7,069 nt of DNA from Rhodanobacter sp. (GCA_026193555.1 JAPHUU010000460.1:1-7069), one strand, 5' to 3'; positions 1 through 6,984 are shown, counted from the stretch's first letter. Numbers and translations: made by a program. The notes: a model not told the origin generated them from the sequence alone.

Positions 1-23
1 AGCAGAATGGCAAGACGTCTCAT
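1..23 (-). CDS. N-terminus of a probable exported protein, cut by the left window edge
   Basis: Only the first seven codons are inside the window and read MRRLAIL, followed by the start of a further CT-beginning codon. The ATG (23-21) overlaps the TGA stop of the cytochrome b561 gene by one base (TGATG). A strong Shine-Dalgarno AAGGAG lies at 36-31, seven bases upstream, inside the end of the b561 gene. Two arginines followed by hydrophobic residues look like the start of a Sec signal peptide or membrane anchor. The overlap makes this the next gene of the operon and suggests translational coupling. From the habits of b561 operons in related bacteria, a second YceI-family periplasmic protein is a reasonable guess, but seven residues cannot identify a family. 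A real start is likely; the function is unknown. Confidence 0.6.
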
Positions 24-601
24 CAATGATCTCCTTCGGCAGTCGAGCCGCTGCCTGGTCGCTTGAAAGGCAGCATCCGGCGCAGCACGTCGTCGTTGTC
101 GACCAGATGATGCTTCAGTGCGGCACCGACATGTGCCACCAGCACCAGGATCAGCAGCCAGAACAGAGTTTCGTGCGCACCATGTGCAAGGTGCGTCAGC
201 TCATCGTTACGGGATACCAGTGCCGGGAGGTTGAACTGCTTGAACCATTGCAGCGGCTTGCCCGCCAGCGAGTTGAACCACCAGCCGCTGAGCGGCATCG
301 CGGCCATCAGCAGATACAGCGTCGCGTGGGTCAGCCTGGCGGCCAGCCGCTGCCAGCGCGGGCCCGGCTCGGGGGGCGGCTGACGATCGGCCATGCGCCA
401 CAGCAGCCGCAGCAGGAACAGGGCGAGGAGGGTCAGTCCGATCGACTTGTGGATGGCGAGCCAGTTGATCTTCTGCATCGGCGAGTGCGCCAGATCCATC
501 ATCAGCCCGAACACACCGTTGCCGAGAATGCCCAGCGCCATCGTCCAGTGGAAGAACTTGGCGACTGCGCCCCATTGGCGGTCGTTGTTGCGCAGACTCA
601 T
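23..601 (-). CDS. Cytochrome b561 family membrane protein (CybB/YceJ-like)
   Basis: A 192-residue, four-helix inner-membrane di-heme b-type cytochrome. Family members move electrons between quinone and a second partner; E. coli CybB oxidises superoxide and reduces ubiquinone. Hydrophobic segments lie near residues 15-35, 48-68, 92-112 and 145-162. Histidines suited to heme ligation are H18 (in FFHW, helix 1), H51 (AIHKSIG, helix 2), H143 and H157 (AHETLF and LVAHVG, helix 4). The family hallmarks MPLSGWW and the start motif RQWGAVAKFFHW are present, and the length is close to the usual 175-190. The start at 601 has AAGGA six bases upstream (612-608) and shares ATGA with the YceI stop. The frame stays open upstream to 937, but that stretch is a shadow of the YceI gene. 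The family call is firm; whether the physiological donor is superoxide, quinol or something else cannot be told. Confidence 0.93.
   Translation of the reverse strand: MSLRNNDRQWGAVAKFFHWTMALGILGNGVFGLMMDLAHSPMQKINWLAIHKSIGLTLLALFLLRLLWRMADRQPPPEPGPRWQRLAARLTHATLYLLMAAMPLSGWWFNSLAGKPLQWFKQFNLPALVSRNDELTHLAHGAHETLFWLLILVLVAHVGAALKHHLVDNDDVLRRMLPFKRPGSGSTAEGDH
31..36 (-). promoter_or_regulatory. Shine-Dalgarno for the truncated leftmost gene
   Basis: On the minus strand this reads AAGGAG, with seven bases (atcattg) between it and the ATG at 23-21. It lies within the last codons of the b561 gene. It is the main support for a coding start that is otherwise visible only as seven codons. Confidence 0.65.
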
Positions 602-1218
602 GGTCGATCCTTGGTCAATGGAACGGCGCTGTCGTCGCGGATCGCCTCCAGCTCCAGCCAGACGGTGACCTGGTCTCCGAGCGAGCGGGAAAAAGCGGTC
701 ATGCCGAACGTGCGGCGATCCAGCGTGGCGGTGGCCGAGAAGCCGGCCACCGTGTGCATCCCGAAAACGGTGGGGGCGGCGCGGTTGAAGGTGAACGGGA
801 TGTCCAGCGGCTGGCTGATGCCACGCAGGGTCAGCGTGCCGTGCAGGATGCCATGGTGGTCGTCCGTGCGTTCGACACCGCTGCTGACGAAGTGGGCATA
901 CCGCTGCCGCGCGCAATCGAGCAGCGCCGGCTGGCATACCGCGGCATTCCAGTCGGCATCGCCCATGTCCACGCTGGCCAAATCGACATCCAGCTCGGTG
1001 GCGGCGTCAGGCCAGTGCTCCGGATCGAACCGCAACCAGCCCCTGGCGATGTGCAGCCGCCCGAACGGGCGCGAGTAACCATTGTGGCTGATGCTGAAAA
1101 GCACCTGGCTGTGCACGGTGTCGTAGCGGTAGCTGGCGCCGGCGGCCTGGGTCGTGACGCATGGCAGCAGGATCGCGGCCAGCCACAACAATGCGCGGGT
1201 TGAGGGTGTGCGGAGCAT
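598..1218 (-). CDS. YceI-family periplasmic protein
   Basis: A 206-residue secreted protein of the YceI family, a lipocalin-like beta barrel whose characterised members bind polyisoprenoid or quinone-like lipids in the periplasm. Residues 1-28 form a Sec signal peptide: arginines at 3 and 8, hydrophobic LLWLAAILL, and a likely cut after AGA (A28). The mature part opens with the typical YRYDTVHSQVLFSISHNGYSRPFGR. Family features follow: the LDVDLASVDMGD strand, GTLTLRG (127-133), and DRRTFGM (167-173) with the usual FG turn. C95 and C102 lie in the loop before the conserved RYAHF segment and could form a disulfide. I chose the start at 1218 because it gives the signal peptide; an upstream ATG at 1335 would overlap the GTPase gene. 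No strong Shine-Dalgarno is seen. The stop overlaps the b561 start (ATGA), so the two are coupled; E. coli has the same pairing in yceJ-yceI. Confidence 0.9.
   Translation of the reverse strand: MLRTPSTRALLWLAAILLPCVTTQAAGASYRYDTVHSQVLFSISHNGYSRPFGRLHIARGWLRFDPEHWPDAATELDVDLASVDMGDADWNAAVCQPALLDCARQRYAHFVSSGVERTDDHHGILHGTLTLRGISQPLDIPFTFNRAAPTVFGMHTVAGFSATATLDRRTFGMTAFSRSLGDQVTVWLELEAIRDDSAVPLTKDRP
608..612 (-). promoter_or_regulatory. Ribosome binding site fixing the b561 start
   Basis: AAGGA on the minus strand, six bases before the ATG at 601. It lies inside the end of the YceI gene. It favours the 192-residue protein over the longer open frame that continues to 937. Confidence 0.6.
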
Positions 1219-1309
1219 GCACGGAAGTCTGGCCGAACCCGCTTGCCGGCGCCAGCCGCACACCGGGAAACGGATTGTTTCGCCGCAGCGTGCATCGCCG
1301 TTCGGCTGT

Positions 1310-2785
1310 TCAGTGGGTGGCCGGTGGCTGCTCACGTTCGCGCCATGCGTCGATGGTCAGCGTCGCCAGTTGCTGAAGACGGCCGCTGCCCGCGTCGGCC
1401 AGCAGTGTCTTCAGACGGGCGCTGGCGTCGTCCTGATCGAGCGTCTTCCGCTCGGCCAGCGAGGCGGCCAGCGCGTGGCCCAGGCTGTCGAAGATCAGTG
1501 CATAGGCAAACGCATGCAGCACGCCGCCGCCCAGCGTGCCGAGGCCGGGAAAGGCCTTCATCGCGTTGCCGGCCACGGCCAGCACGATCGAGCTGCCGGT
1601 TCGCAGGGTGAGCTTGGCTTGGCGCACGAAGTCCTCGATCTGCACCTCGCTGGCGCGCACGTCGTACAGCTGCGCCAGATCACGGGTGAGCCCGGTGGCC
1701 AGCACGCCCTGGATCAGCAGGTCGCTGCCCGGTGCCACTGCGGCCAGGGCGCCGACCACCGCCCGCCGCGCATATTTGCGCACGATGCGCTCAGCCTCTT
1801 CGGCGCGGGTTTGCGCTTCCAGCATCCCGGTGCGTTGGTGCAGCCCGGCCAGGACTGCATGTTGACGCAAGGGCTCCAGCGCCTCGGCGCCGCCGGTGGT
1901 GAGTCGTGCCAGCGCCTGCAGCAGTGGCTCGATCACCGGCTGGCGCTGGCGTTCCACCGACTCGCTGCGGCCATCGGCGAGCTGGCGCTTGTAGCGCTCG
2001 CTGCCGCCGGCGCTGATCGCCAGCACGTCGACCGCGATCCCGCGTGCCTGTTGCCGCAGGCGCGCCAGCAACTGTTCGCGTTCGGCTGAGGTCCATTGAT
2101 CGGCCTTGTTCAGCACCAGCAGCAGCGGCTTGCCGAAATCGGCCAGCCAGCGCAGTTCATCGACCTGCTGGCGGGTGAGGTCGCCGGCGCACAGATAGAC
2201 CACCGCATGCGAGCGCAGCGCTTCCTGGCGCGCCATGGTTTCGTGCGCCTCGCCGCCGGCTTCACGACTACCGGGCACGTCGGCCAGTACCAATGTGCGG
2301 CCATCCGTCAGCTGGCCGTCGTAGTGACCAACCGCGCGGGTGGTGCCGCCTCGGGCATCGGTGGCAATGGCGGCATGCGGGGCCAGCGCGCGGATCAGGC
2401 TGCTCTTGCCGGTGGAGATTTCGCCGAATAGCGCCACGTGGATGCGGGCGCTGGCACGGCGGCGATCGAGTTCGCCCAGTTCGGCGGTCAGCGCGCCGGT
2501 ATCGGCGCCGTGTTCGCGCAGCTTCTGCATGCGCTCCTCCAGCGTGCCGCGATCCGGTGCCGCCACCGGGCGGCGTCTGCGGCGCGGTCGCAGCAACCAC
2601 CACAGCACGATCACGCCAAGGCTGGCGAAGACTGCCAGTGCGGCGCCGAGCGTCCATTGCAGCCATGCCGGCAACCCCAGGAAACGCTGGGCCAGGGCCA
2701 GGAAGCGTTCGGCGGCAGCCAGCAGCAGCCACAGCAAGGCTGCGGCGGCCAGCGCGGTGAACAGCAGTCGCAGGCGTCGGGACAT
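1310..2785 (-). CDS. Membrane-anchored GTPase with DUF697-like C-terminal domain
   Basis: A 491-residue protein. Two hydrophobic helices (about 6-25 and 43-65) are followed by an arginine-rich stop-transfer run at 67-72, placing the rest in the cytoplasm. The GTPase domain has all motifs: G1 GEISTGKS (121-128), G2 GGTTR (T148/T149), G3 DVPG (169-172), G4 NKAD (226-229) and a G5-like ISAGG (257-261). This is the Era/TrmE-like class. A helical linker leads to a DUF697 (YcjF-like) hydrophobic domain at about 337-440 containing AVAPGSDLLIQG. No substrate is known for this arrangement. The start is uncertain: an ATG at 2794 gives three more residues and neither has a Shine-Dalgarno. The frame remains open to 4918, but everything before 2794 is antisense to the sensor kinase gene. 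It ends 91 bp before the YceI gene on the same strand, so co-transcription is possible but not shown. Confidence 0.88.
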   Translation of the reverse strand: MSRRLRLLFTALAAAALLWLLLAAAERFLALAQRFLGLPAWLQWTLGAALAVFASLGVIVLWWLLRPRRRRRPVAAPDRGTLEERMQKLREHGADTGALTAELGELDRRRASARIHVALFGEISTGKSSLIRALAPHAAIATDARGGTTRAVGHYDGQLTDGRTLVLADVPGSREAGGEAHETMARQEALRSHAVVYLCAGDLTRQQVDELRWLADFGKPLLLVLNKADQWTSAEREQLLARLRQQARGIAVDVLAISAGGSERYKRQLADGRSESVERQRQPVIEPLLQALARLTTGGAEALEPLRQHAVLAGLHQRTGMLEAQTRAEEAERIVRKYARRAVVGALAAVAPGSDLLIQGVLATGLTRDLAQLYDVRASEVQIEDFVRQAKLTLRTGSSIVLAVAGNAMKAFPGLGTLGGGVLHAFAYALIFDSLGHALAASLAERKTLDQDDASARLKTLLADAGSGRLQQLATLTIDAWREREQPPATH

Positions 2786-2792
2786 GCGAAGC

Positions 2793-2798
2793 ATTCTA
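2793..2798 (-). promoter_or_regulatory. Possible -10 box for the GTPase gene
   Basis: On the minus strand the sequence is TAGAAT, five of six matches to the sigma-70 -10 consensus. Its last base is seven bases short of the ATG at 2785, so transcription would begin at or next to that start codon. No convincing -35 hexamer is seen 16-18 bases upstream, where the sequence is GC-rich. This is a candidate only; a single hexamer match can occur by chance. Confidence 0.3.
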
Positions 2799-2807
2799 GT
2801 GCGTCGA

Positions 2808-2817
2808 GGCGGCCGCC
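2808..2817. repeat. 10-bp perfect palindrome in the divergent spacer
   Basis: GGCGGCCGCC is its own reverse complement and lies between the divergent GTPase and sensor kinase starts, upstream of both. It could be an operator half-site or simple GC-rich chance; in DNA of this composition such a palindrome is not surprising. No second copy is seen in the spacer. Confidence 0.2.
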
Positions 2818-2905
2818 ATGGACCCGGCTTCACCCACGGCATGCCCCGTGCGTGCGGTCGGCGGTTCGCGGTAACGGTCGGCTTTTGGCATGATGCGGAA
2901 GGATC

Positions 2906-2913
2906 AGGGGAGG
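2906..2913 (+). promoter_or_regulatory. Strong ribosome binding site of the sensor kinase gene
   Basis: AGGGGAGG with seven bases to the ATG at 2921. It fixes the start of the 1194-residue kinase and contrasts with the lack of any Shine-Dalgarno before the divergent GTPase gene. Confidence 0.8.
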
Positions 2914-2920
2914 TCTGTGC

Positions 2921-5900
2921 ATGCTGGCGTCGTTGGTGCTGAGTGCGATTCTGGCGGTGGCCTCGTCGACATTCGTGTCGAATGGAGTCGCGACCACGGG
3001 CGGCTCCGGCGCGGTGGCGACCACCCTGCCCACGCCCCAGTTTCGTCGCTTCGAGATTGCCGATGGCCTGCCCGGCGGAGCGATGTATTCGCTGGCGCAG
3101 GACCACAACGGACTGATGTGGTTCGGTTCGGCCGGCGGTCTGGTGCGCTATGACGGCGTCAGCTTCAAGGTGTTCCGGCATGTGGCGGGCGACCCCGATT
3201 CGTTGCCGGCCAATTCGACCTACACCTTGCTGGTCGATCGCGACAACCGGATCTGGACCGGCGGCGTATCCAGCGGACTGACAGTCTACGACCAGTCGAC
3301 CGGCCGCTTCCGCCACTGGGAGCACGACGACCAGCACCTGGACAGTCTTGCCGACAACGAAGTCTGGAGCATCGCGCAGACGACGGATGGCGCGTTGTGG
3401 GTTGCCACCCAGGATGGCCTTGATCGCATGCGGCCGGACGGATCGGGTTTCGATCACGTGCCGCTGGATATTGGCGCAACGCACGTTGCCTCGTTCGGCA
3501 CCACCCGGGCGCTGCTGGCCGAGTCCGACGGCCGCCTGTGGATCGGGGCCGAGAGCGGCCTGTATCTGCGCAATGCCGATGGCAGTCTGCACCGCGTGCC
3601 GGTGGATCCCGCGTTCCACGGTGACATGCGCAAGATCTGGGCGATCGAAGGCGGCAACGGCGAGGTGCGGGTGGCGCTCGAAGGTGGTCTGCTGATCATC
3701 GGCACCGATGGCGTGGCGCGGCCGGTGGCGAGGCAGGCGCTTTCCTCGCTGCGCATCATGAGCAGCGCCCGTGACCGGCAGGGCCGGCTGTGGATCGGCA
3801 AGCCCGACGGGCTCCTGCTCGATGCGGGCGACGGACACCTGCAGTCGATCGACGGTCACCCGTTGTTGCCCGGCGGACTGCCGGGCAACAAGACCTGGCA
3901 GACCTTCATTGATCGCGAAGGCGGGCTGTGGATCGCCTTCGACGAATCGTGCATCGCCTATCTGCCACCGGGCTGGGATGGATTCTCGCGCTTCACCCAC
4001 GTGCCGGACGACAAGGACAGCCTGTCCGAGGTCGCCGCCTCGACCATCCGCCTGAGCCACGATGGCAAGTTGTGGGTGGGCGGCGAGGATGGCTGGATCG
4101 ACAAGCTGGATGCGGCCACGGGCGATGTGCAGCATGTCCTGCATGGTCTGCACACCCAGATCGTGGCATTGGCCGAGGACGCGCGCCGCCGATTGTGGAT
4201 CGCGGTTCCCGGCGGCCTGCGCCTGTTCGACCACGGCAAGCTTGAGACCATCGATCTCGAGCGCACCGCGCTGACCCGGCCCGTGCTGCTGGCGGCCGCC
4301 GGCGACGGCAAGGTGTATGTTGCCTCGTGGGGCCAGGGTGTCTTCGTGATCGACGCCGACACTCGCACCATCACGCCGGTGCCGGCCGAAGCGGGCGGCG
4401 GCAGTCCGCCGATGCCTGAGCAGCTCAGTTTTCGCGGAGGCAGTGTGTGGTACGCCTGCATGGATGGGCTGATGCGGCTGGACAGCAAGACCGGCAAACT
4501 GATGTATGTGCCCGGCGTGCCCCGGGCCGATATCCTGATGTTCGATTTCGACGCCAGCGGCATCTGGCTGGCCACCGGGCACCTGCTGGAGCACTACCGC
4601 TATGCCGATGGCCGGGCGGTGCGCAATGAAGCAATCGATGTCGGCCACGCCGGGATGACCTCGGACCTGATGGCCATGCGCGTCGATCGGCAGGGTGAAC
4701 TGTGGTTGTTCGGCAACCCCGGCTTGTGGCGACTGGACAGGGTCACCCATCGGCTCAGGTCGTTCGGACCGGATCAGGGCCTGGCCAACGCCGCATTTGG
4801 CGATGCTGTTACCGCGATGGCGCCGGACGGGACGATCTTTGCGCCCGACAGCACTGGCCTGGTGGCATTCCTGCCAAGGCAATTCATGCGTCCGGGCAAG
4901 CCGCTTGCGCCAGCGCAAGCGCTCACCCTGACCGGGCTGCGCGTGCGCCGGGACGGCAAGGATCGTTCCTTGCCGCTGGATGGCAGCGTCGTGCAGCTGG
5001 GTTGGCGTGACCGCGACCTCAAGGTCGATGCGCGGCTGGCTTCATTCATCAATCCGGCGGCCGATCACTACCGTTTCCGGCTGAGCGGATTCGACGGCGA
5101 TTGGGTCGATGTGGACAGCCGTGGCGAGCGTGAATTCGCCGGGCTGGGGGCGGGTGACTACACGCTGGAGGTGAAGGCGGCGGGGCCCGATGGCGTGTGG
5201 AGCCGCCTGGCGGTACCGCTGAGGATCCGGGTGCAGGCACCGCCGTGGGCACGCTGGTGGGCATGGACCGGTTACGCCCTGCTGCTGGCCAGTCTGGTCG
5301 TTGGGGTGTTGCAGATCTGGCGGCGACGGCTGGCCCAGCACCATCGCCTGCAGCTGATGGAACAGCAACGACAGTTGGCCGAGGCCGCCAGCGCCGCCAA
5401 GACCCAGTTCCTGGCGACCCTCAGCCACGAGATCCGCACGCCGATGACCGGTGTGATGGGCATGGCCGAGCTGTTGCTGAGCACGCCGCTCAGCCCATTG
5501 CAGAAGGATTACACGCAAGCCATGCAGCGCTCCGGCGGGATGCTGCTGAAGCTGCTCAACGACTCGCTGGACCTGGCCCGGATCGAGGCTGGCCGGATGG
5601 AGCTGGAACCCGCGCCGTTCGATCCGCGCCAGCTGCTCGGTGACGTCAGCCAGATTGAACAGGGCCTGGCGCATACCAAGGGCATCCGCTTCGTGCTGGA
5701 GATCGAGGACGATTTGCAGGAACGGGTGATCGGTGATGCGCTGCGGATCAAGCAGGTGTTGCTGAACCTGGCCAACAATGCATTGAAGTTCACCGAACAT
5801 GGCCATGTGACCCTGCGCGGTCAGCGAGCCGCGGGCGGCGTCCTGTTCAGCATCAGCGACACCGGGCCGGGCATTCCCGAAGCCAGCCAGTCGCGCCTGT

Positions 5901-6505
5901 TCCAGCGTTTCGAGCAGGAGGACAGTCCCCAGCGCGGTGCCGGCAGCGGGCTGGGGCTGGCGATTTGCCGCGAACTGGTCGACATGATGGAGGGCAGCAT
6001 CGAGCTGGAATCGCGACTGGGCCATGGCAGCACGTTCCGGGTGCGCCTGCCGCTGGCCGAGCCTCCCCCGACGGCACCGCCGCCATCGATCGAAGCGACC
6101 GCCGGGCGCGGCTACCGACTCTTGCTGGTGGAGGACGACATGATCGTGGCGGCGGTCATTCGCGGGCTGCTGGAGCACCAGGGACACGCCGTATCCCATG
6201 TGGCCAATGGTCTGGCGGCGCTGACCGAGCTGGCCCATGACCCTTTCGACGCGGTGCTGCTGGATCTGGATCTGCCCGGTGTCGACGGTTTCCAGATCGC
6301 CCGCCTGATCCGCCAGCGCGAGCGGGGCGGGCCGTCGGTGCCGATCATTGCGGTGACCGCGCGTTCGGGCAGCGAGGATGAGGCGCGGGCGCGGGCCGCC
6401 GGCATGGATGGCTTCCTGCGCAAGCCGCTCAGTGGCGAGCAGCTGGCTGTCGCACTGGCAATGTTCGGCAACCTTCGCGCATCGGTGGCGGACGAACCGG
6501 CCTGA
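2921..6505 (+). CDS. Hybrid sensor histidine kinase/response regulator with 14-blade periplasmic propeller
   Basis: A 1194-residue one-protein two-component sensor. Order: signal peptide or N-terminal anchor (1-20); 14 Reg_prop-type blades (about 40-655), each with a strand like RLWIGxxxGL, spaced 39-48 residues apart; Y_Y_Y domain (about 695-772); one membrane helix (about 782-799); short coiled linker; HisKA with H836 in SHEIRTP; HATPase with N949/N953, G1 box DTGPG (980-984) and G2 box GSGLGL (1008-1013); receiver (about 1067-1183) with E1071/D1072/D1073, phospho-acceptor D1115, T1146 and K1168. All key catalytic residues are present. Fourteen blades match the paired seven-blade sensor of Bacteroidetes HTCS regulators that bind glycan fragments. 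Unlike those, it stops after the receiver with no AraC-type DNA-binding domain and no HPt, so output must pass to another protein or be the receiver itself. The ligand is unknown; no carbohydrate genes adjoin it. The start is set by a strong Shine-Dalgarno. Confidence 0.94.
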   Translation: MLASLVLSAILAVASSTFVSNGVATTGGSGAVATTLPTPQFRRFEIADGLPGGAMYSLAQDHNGLMWFGSAGGLVRYDGVSFKVFRHVAGDPDSLPANSTYTLLVDRDNRIWTGGVSSGLTVYDQSTGRFRHWEHDDQHLDSLADNEVWSIAQTTDGALWVATQDGLDRMRPDGSGFDHVPLDIGATHVASFGTTRALLAESDGRLWIGAESGLYLRNADGSLHRVPVDPAFHGDMRKIWAIEGGNGEVRVALEGGLLIIGTDGVARPVARQALSSLRIMSSARDRQGRLWIGKPDGLLLDAGDGHLQSIDGHPLLPGGLPGNKTWQTFIDREGGLWIAFDESCIAYLPPGWDGFSRFTHVPDDKDSLSEVAASTIRLSHDGKLWVGGEDGWIDKLDAATGDVQHVLHGLHTQIVALAEDARRRLWIAVPGGLRLFDHGKLETIDLERTALTRPVLLAAAGDGKVYVASWGQGVFVIDADTRTITPVPAEAGGGSPPMPEQLSFRGGSVWYACMDGLMRLDSKTGKLMYVPGVPRADILMFDFDASGIWLATGHLLEHYRYADGRAVRNEAIDVGHAGMTSDLMAMRVDRQGELWLFGNPGLWRLDRVTHRLRSFGPDQGLANAAFGDAVTAMAPDGTIFAPDSTGLVAFLPRQFMRPGKPLAPAQALTLTGLRVRRDGKDRSLPLDGSVVQLGWRDRDLKVDARLASFINPAADHYRFRLSGFDGDWVDVDSRGEREFAGLGAGDYTLEVKAAGPDGVWSRLAVPLRIRVQAPPWARWWAWTGYALLLASLVVGVLQIWRRRLAQHHRLQLMEQQRQLAEAASAAKTQFLATLSHEIRTPMTGVMGMAELLLSTPLSPLQKDYTQAMQRSGGMLLKLLNDSLDLARIEAGRMELEPAPFDPRQLLGDVSQIEQGLAHTKGIRFVLEIEDDLQERVIGDALRIKQVLLNLANNALKFTEHGHVTLRGQRAAGGVLFSISDTGPGIPEASQSRLFQRFEQEDSPQRGAGSGLGLAICRELVDMMEGSIELESRLGHGSTFRVRLPLAEPPPTAPPPSIEATAGRGYRLLLVEDDMIVAAVIRGLLEHQGHAVSHVANGLAALTELAHDPFDAVLLDLDLPGVDGFQIARLIRQRERGGPSVPIIAVTARSGSEDEARARAAGMDGFLRKPLSGEQLAVALAMFGNLRASVADEPA

Positions 6506-6519
6506 GCCCGCCGCGCCGG

Positions 6520-6942
6520 CTACATGTCGTTCTTGTGCAGCTCGAAGCCGAGCCGCTGGTATGCACGCCAGCGCAGGCGCGAGCCATCGCGCTCGGCGGG
6601 ATCGGCGGCCACCACTTCCAGTACCCGCTGGAAACGGCCGGTCGGGCAGGTTTCGCGCAGGTTGATCAGCAGCGGTCGATCGGCGGTATCGACGCCCGGC
6701 GGCACGATCAGCACGGCGGTTGCCGCGTCGTCGTCGTCACCGGCCAGCTGGTGCGGAATCATCGCGTCCTCGTCGAACGCCCACAGCAGTTCATCGAGCG
6801 CCTCGGCCTGGGCGTAGTCGCGGGTCAGGATCAGCGTCGGCTGCTGCGCCGCATACGCCTTGCGGGTCAGCTCGCAGACCAGCAGCAGCGGCTGCTCGCG
6901 GAAGCGCGGCTTGTCGATCAGGTAGAAGTCGGCGCGGGGCAT
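6520..6942 (-). CDS. holC: DNA polymerase III subunit chi
   Basis: A 140-residue protein, near the 147 of E. coli HolC. Chi pairs with psi in the clamp-loader complex and binds the C-terminal tail of SSB, linking the holoenzyme to single-stranded DNA on the lagging strand. Recognisable family segments in order: N-terminal ADFYLID (4-10), LVCEL (21-25), EALDELLWAF (47-56), IPHQLAGD (62-69), PLLINLRE (90-97) and the C-terminal RWRAYQRLGFEL (124-135). An acidic run DDDD (69-72) follows the HQLAG motif. The start at 6942 gives the expected N-terminus, though no Shine-Dalgarno precedes it. The gene converges on the sensor kinase gene with 14 bp between stops. In many proteobacteria it follows pepA and precedes valS; neither is visible here, and valS is clearly not next downstream. 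Confidence 0.92.
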   Translation of the reverse strand: MPRADFYLIDKPRFREQPLLLVCELTRKAYAAQQPTLILTRDYAQAEALDELLWAFDEDAMIPHQLAGDDDDAATAVLIVPPGVDTADRPLLINLRETCPTGRFQRVLEVVAADPAERDGSRLRWRAYQRLGFELHKNDM

Positions 6943-6956
6943 GGGGTTTAAAGAGC

Positions 6957-6984
6957 GGGGAACGGGTAACGGGGAACAGGGAAC
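6957..6984 (+). repeat. Four-unit 7-bp tandem repeat (GGGGAAC type) upstream of holC
   Basis: Four back-to-back heptamers: GGGGAAC, GGGTAAC, GGGGAAC, AGGGAAC. Two units are identical and the other two differ by one base each. It begins 14 bp beyond the holC start, so if the holC transcript starts further right its leader carries the complement, GTTCCCC units. Similar short G-rich arrays are, from memory, common between genes in Xanthomonadaceae. The role is unknown; replication slippage would make the copy number variable. Confidence 0.75.

Noticed and set aside
26..1078. 350-codon plus-strand open frame opposite b561 and YceI
   Set aside because: It is rich in Q, R, H and E with no recognisable domain, while the minus strand carries membrane helices, a signal peptide and family motifs with coupled starts and stops.
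1259..1335. Longer YceI start at the ATG at 1335
   Set aside because: It would place about 39 residues before a normal signal peptide and overlap the end of the GTPase gene.
1154..2089. 311-codon plus-strand open frame opposite the GTPase
   Set aside because: It runs antisense to the G4 motif and C-terminal domain of the GTPase; low-complexity composition and no ribosome binding site.
2865..2894. Sigma-70 or sigma-54 promoter for the sensor kinase
   Set aside because: CATGAT at 2889-2894 matches only four of six -10 bases with no -35 partner, and TGGCATGATGCGG lacks the GG/GC spacing of a sigma-54 site.
2795..4918. Minus-strand frame open for about 708 codons antisense to the propeller region, continuous with the GTPase frame
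   Set aside because: Its translation is rich in H, Q, R, G and A without any domain, as expected from the complement of a high-GC gene; the plus strand encodes clear propeller repeats across the same span.
5042..6238. 398-codon minus-strand open frame opposite the kinase core
   Set aside because: It overlaps HisKA, HATPase and part of the receiver, whose motifs are complete on the plus strand; composition is typical of a shadow frame.
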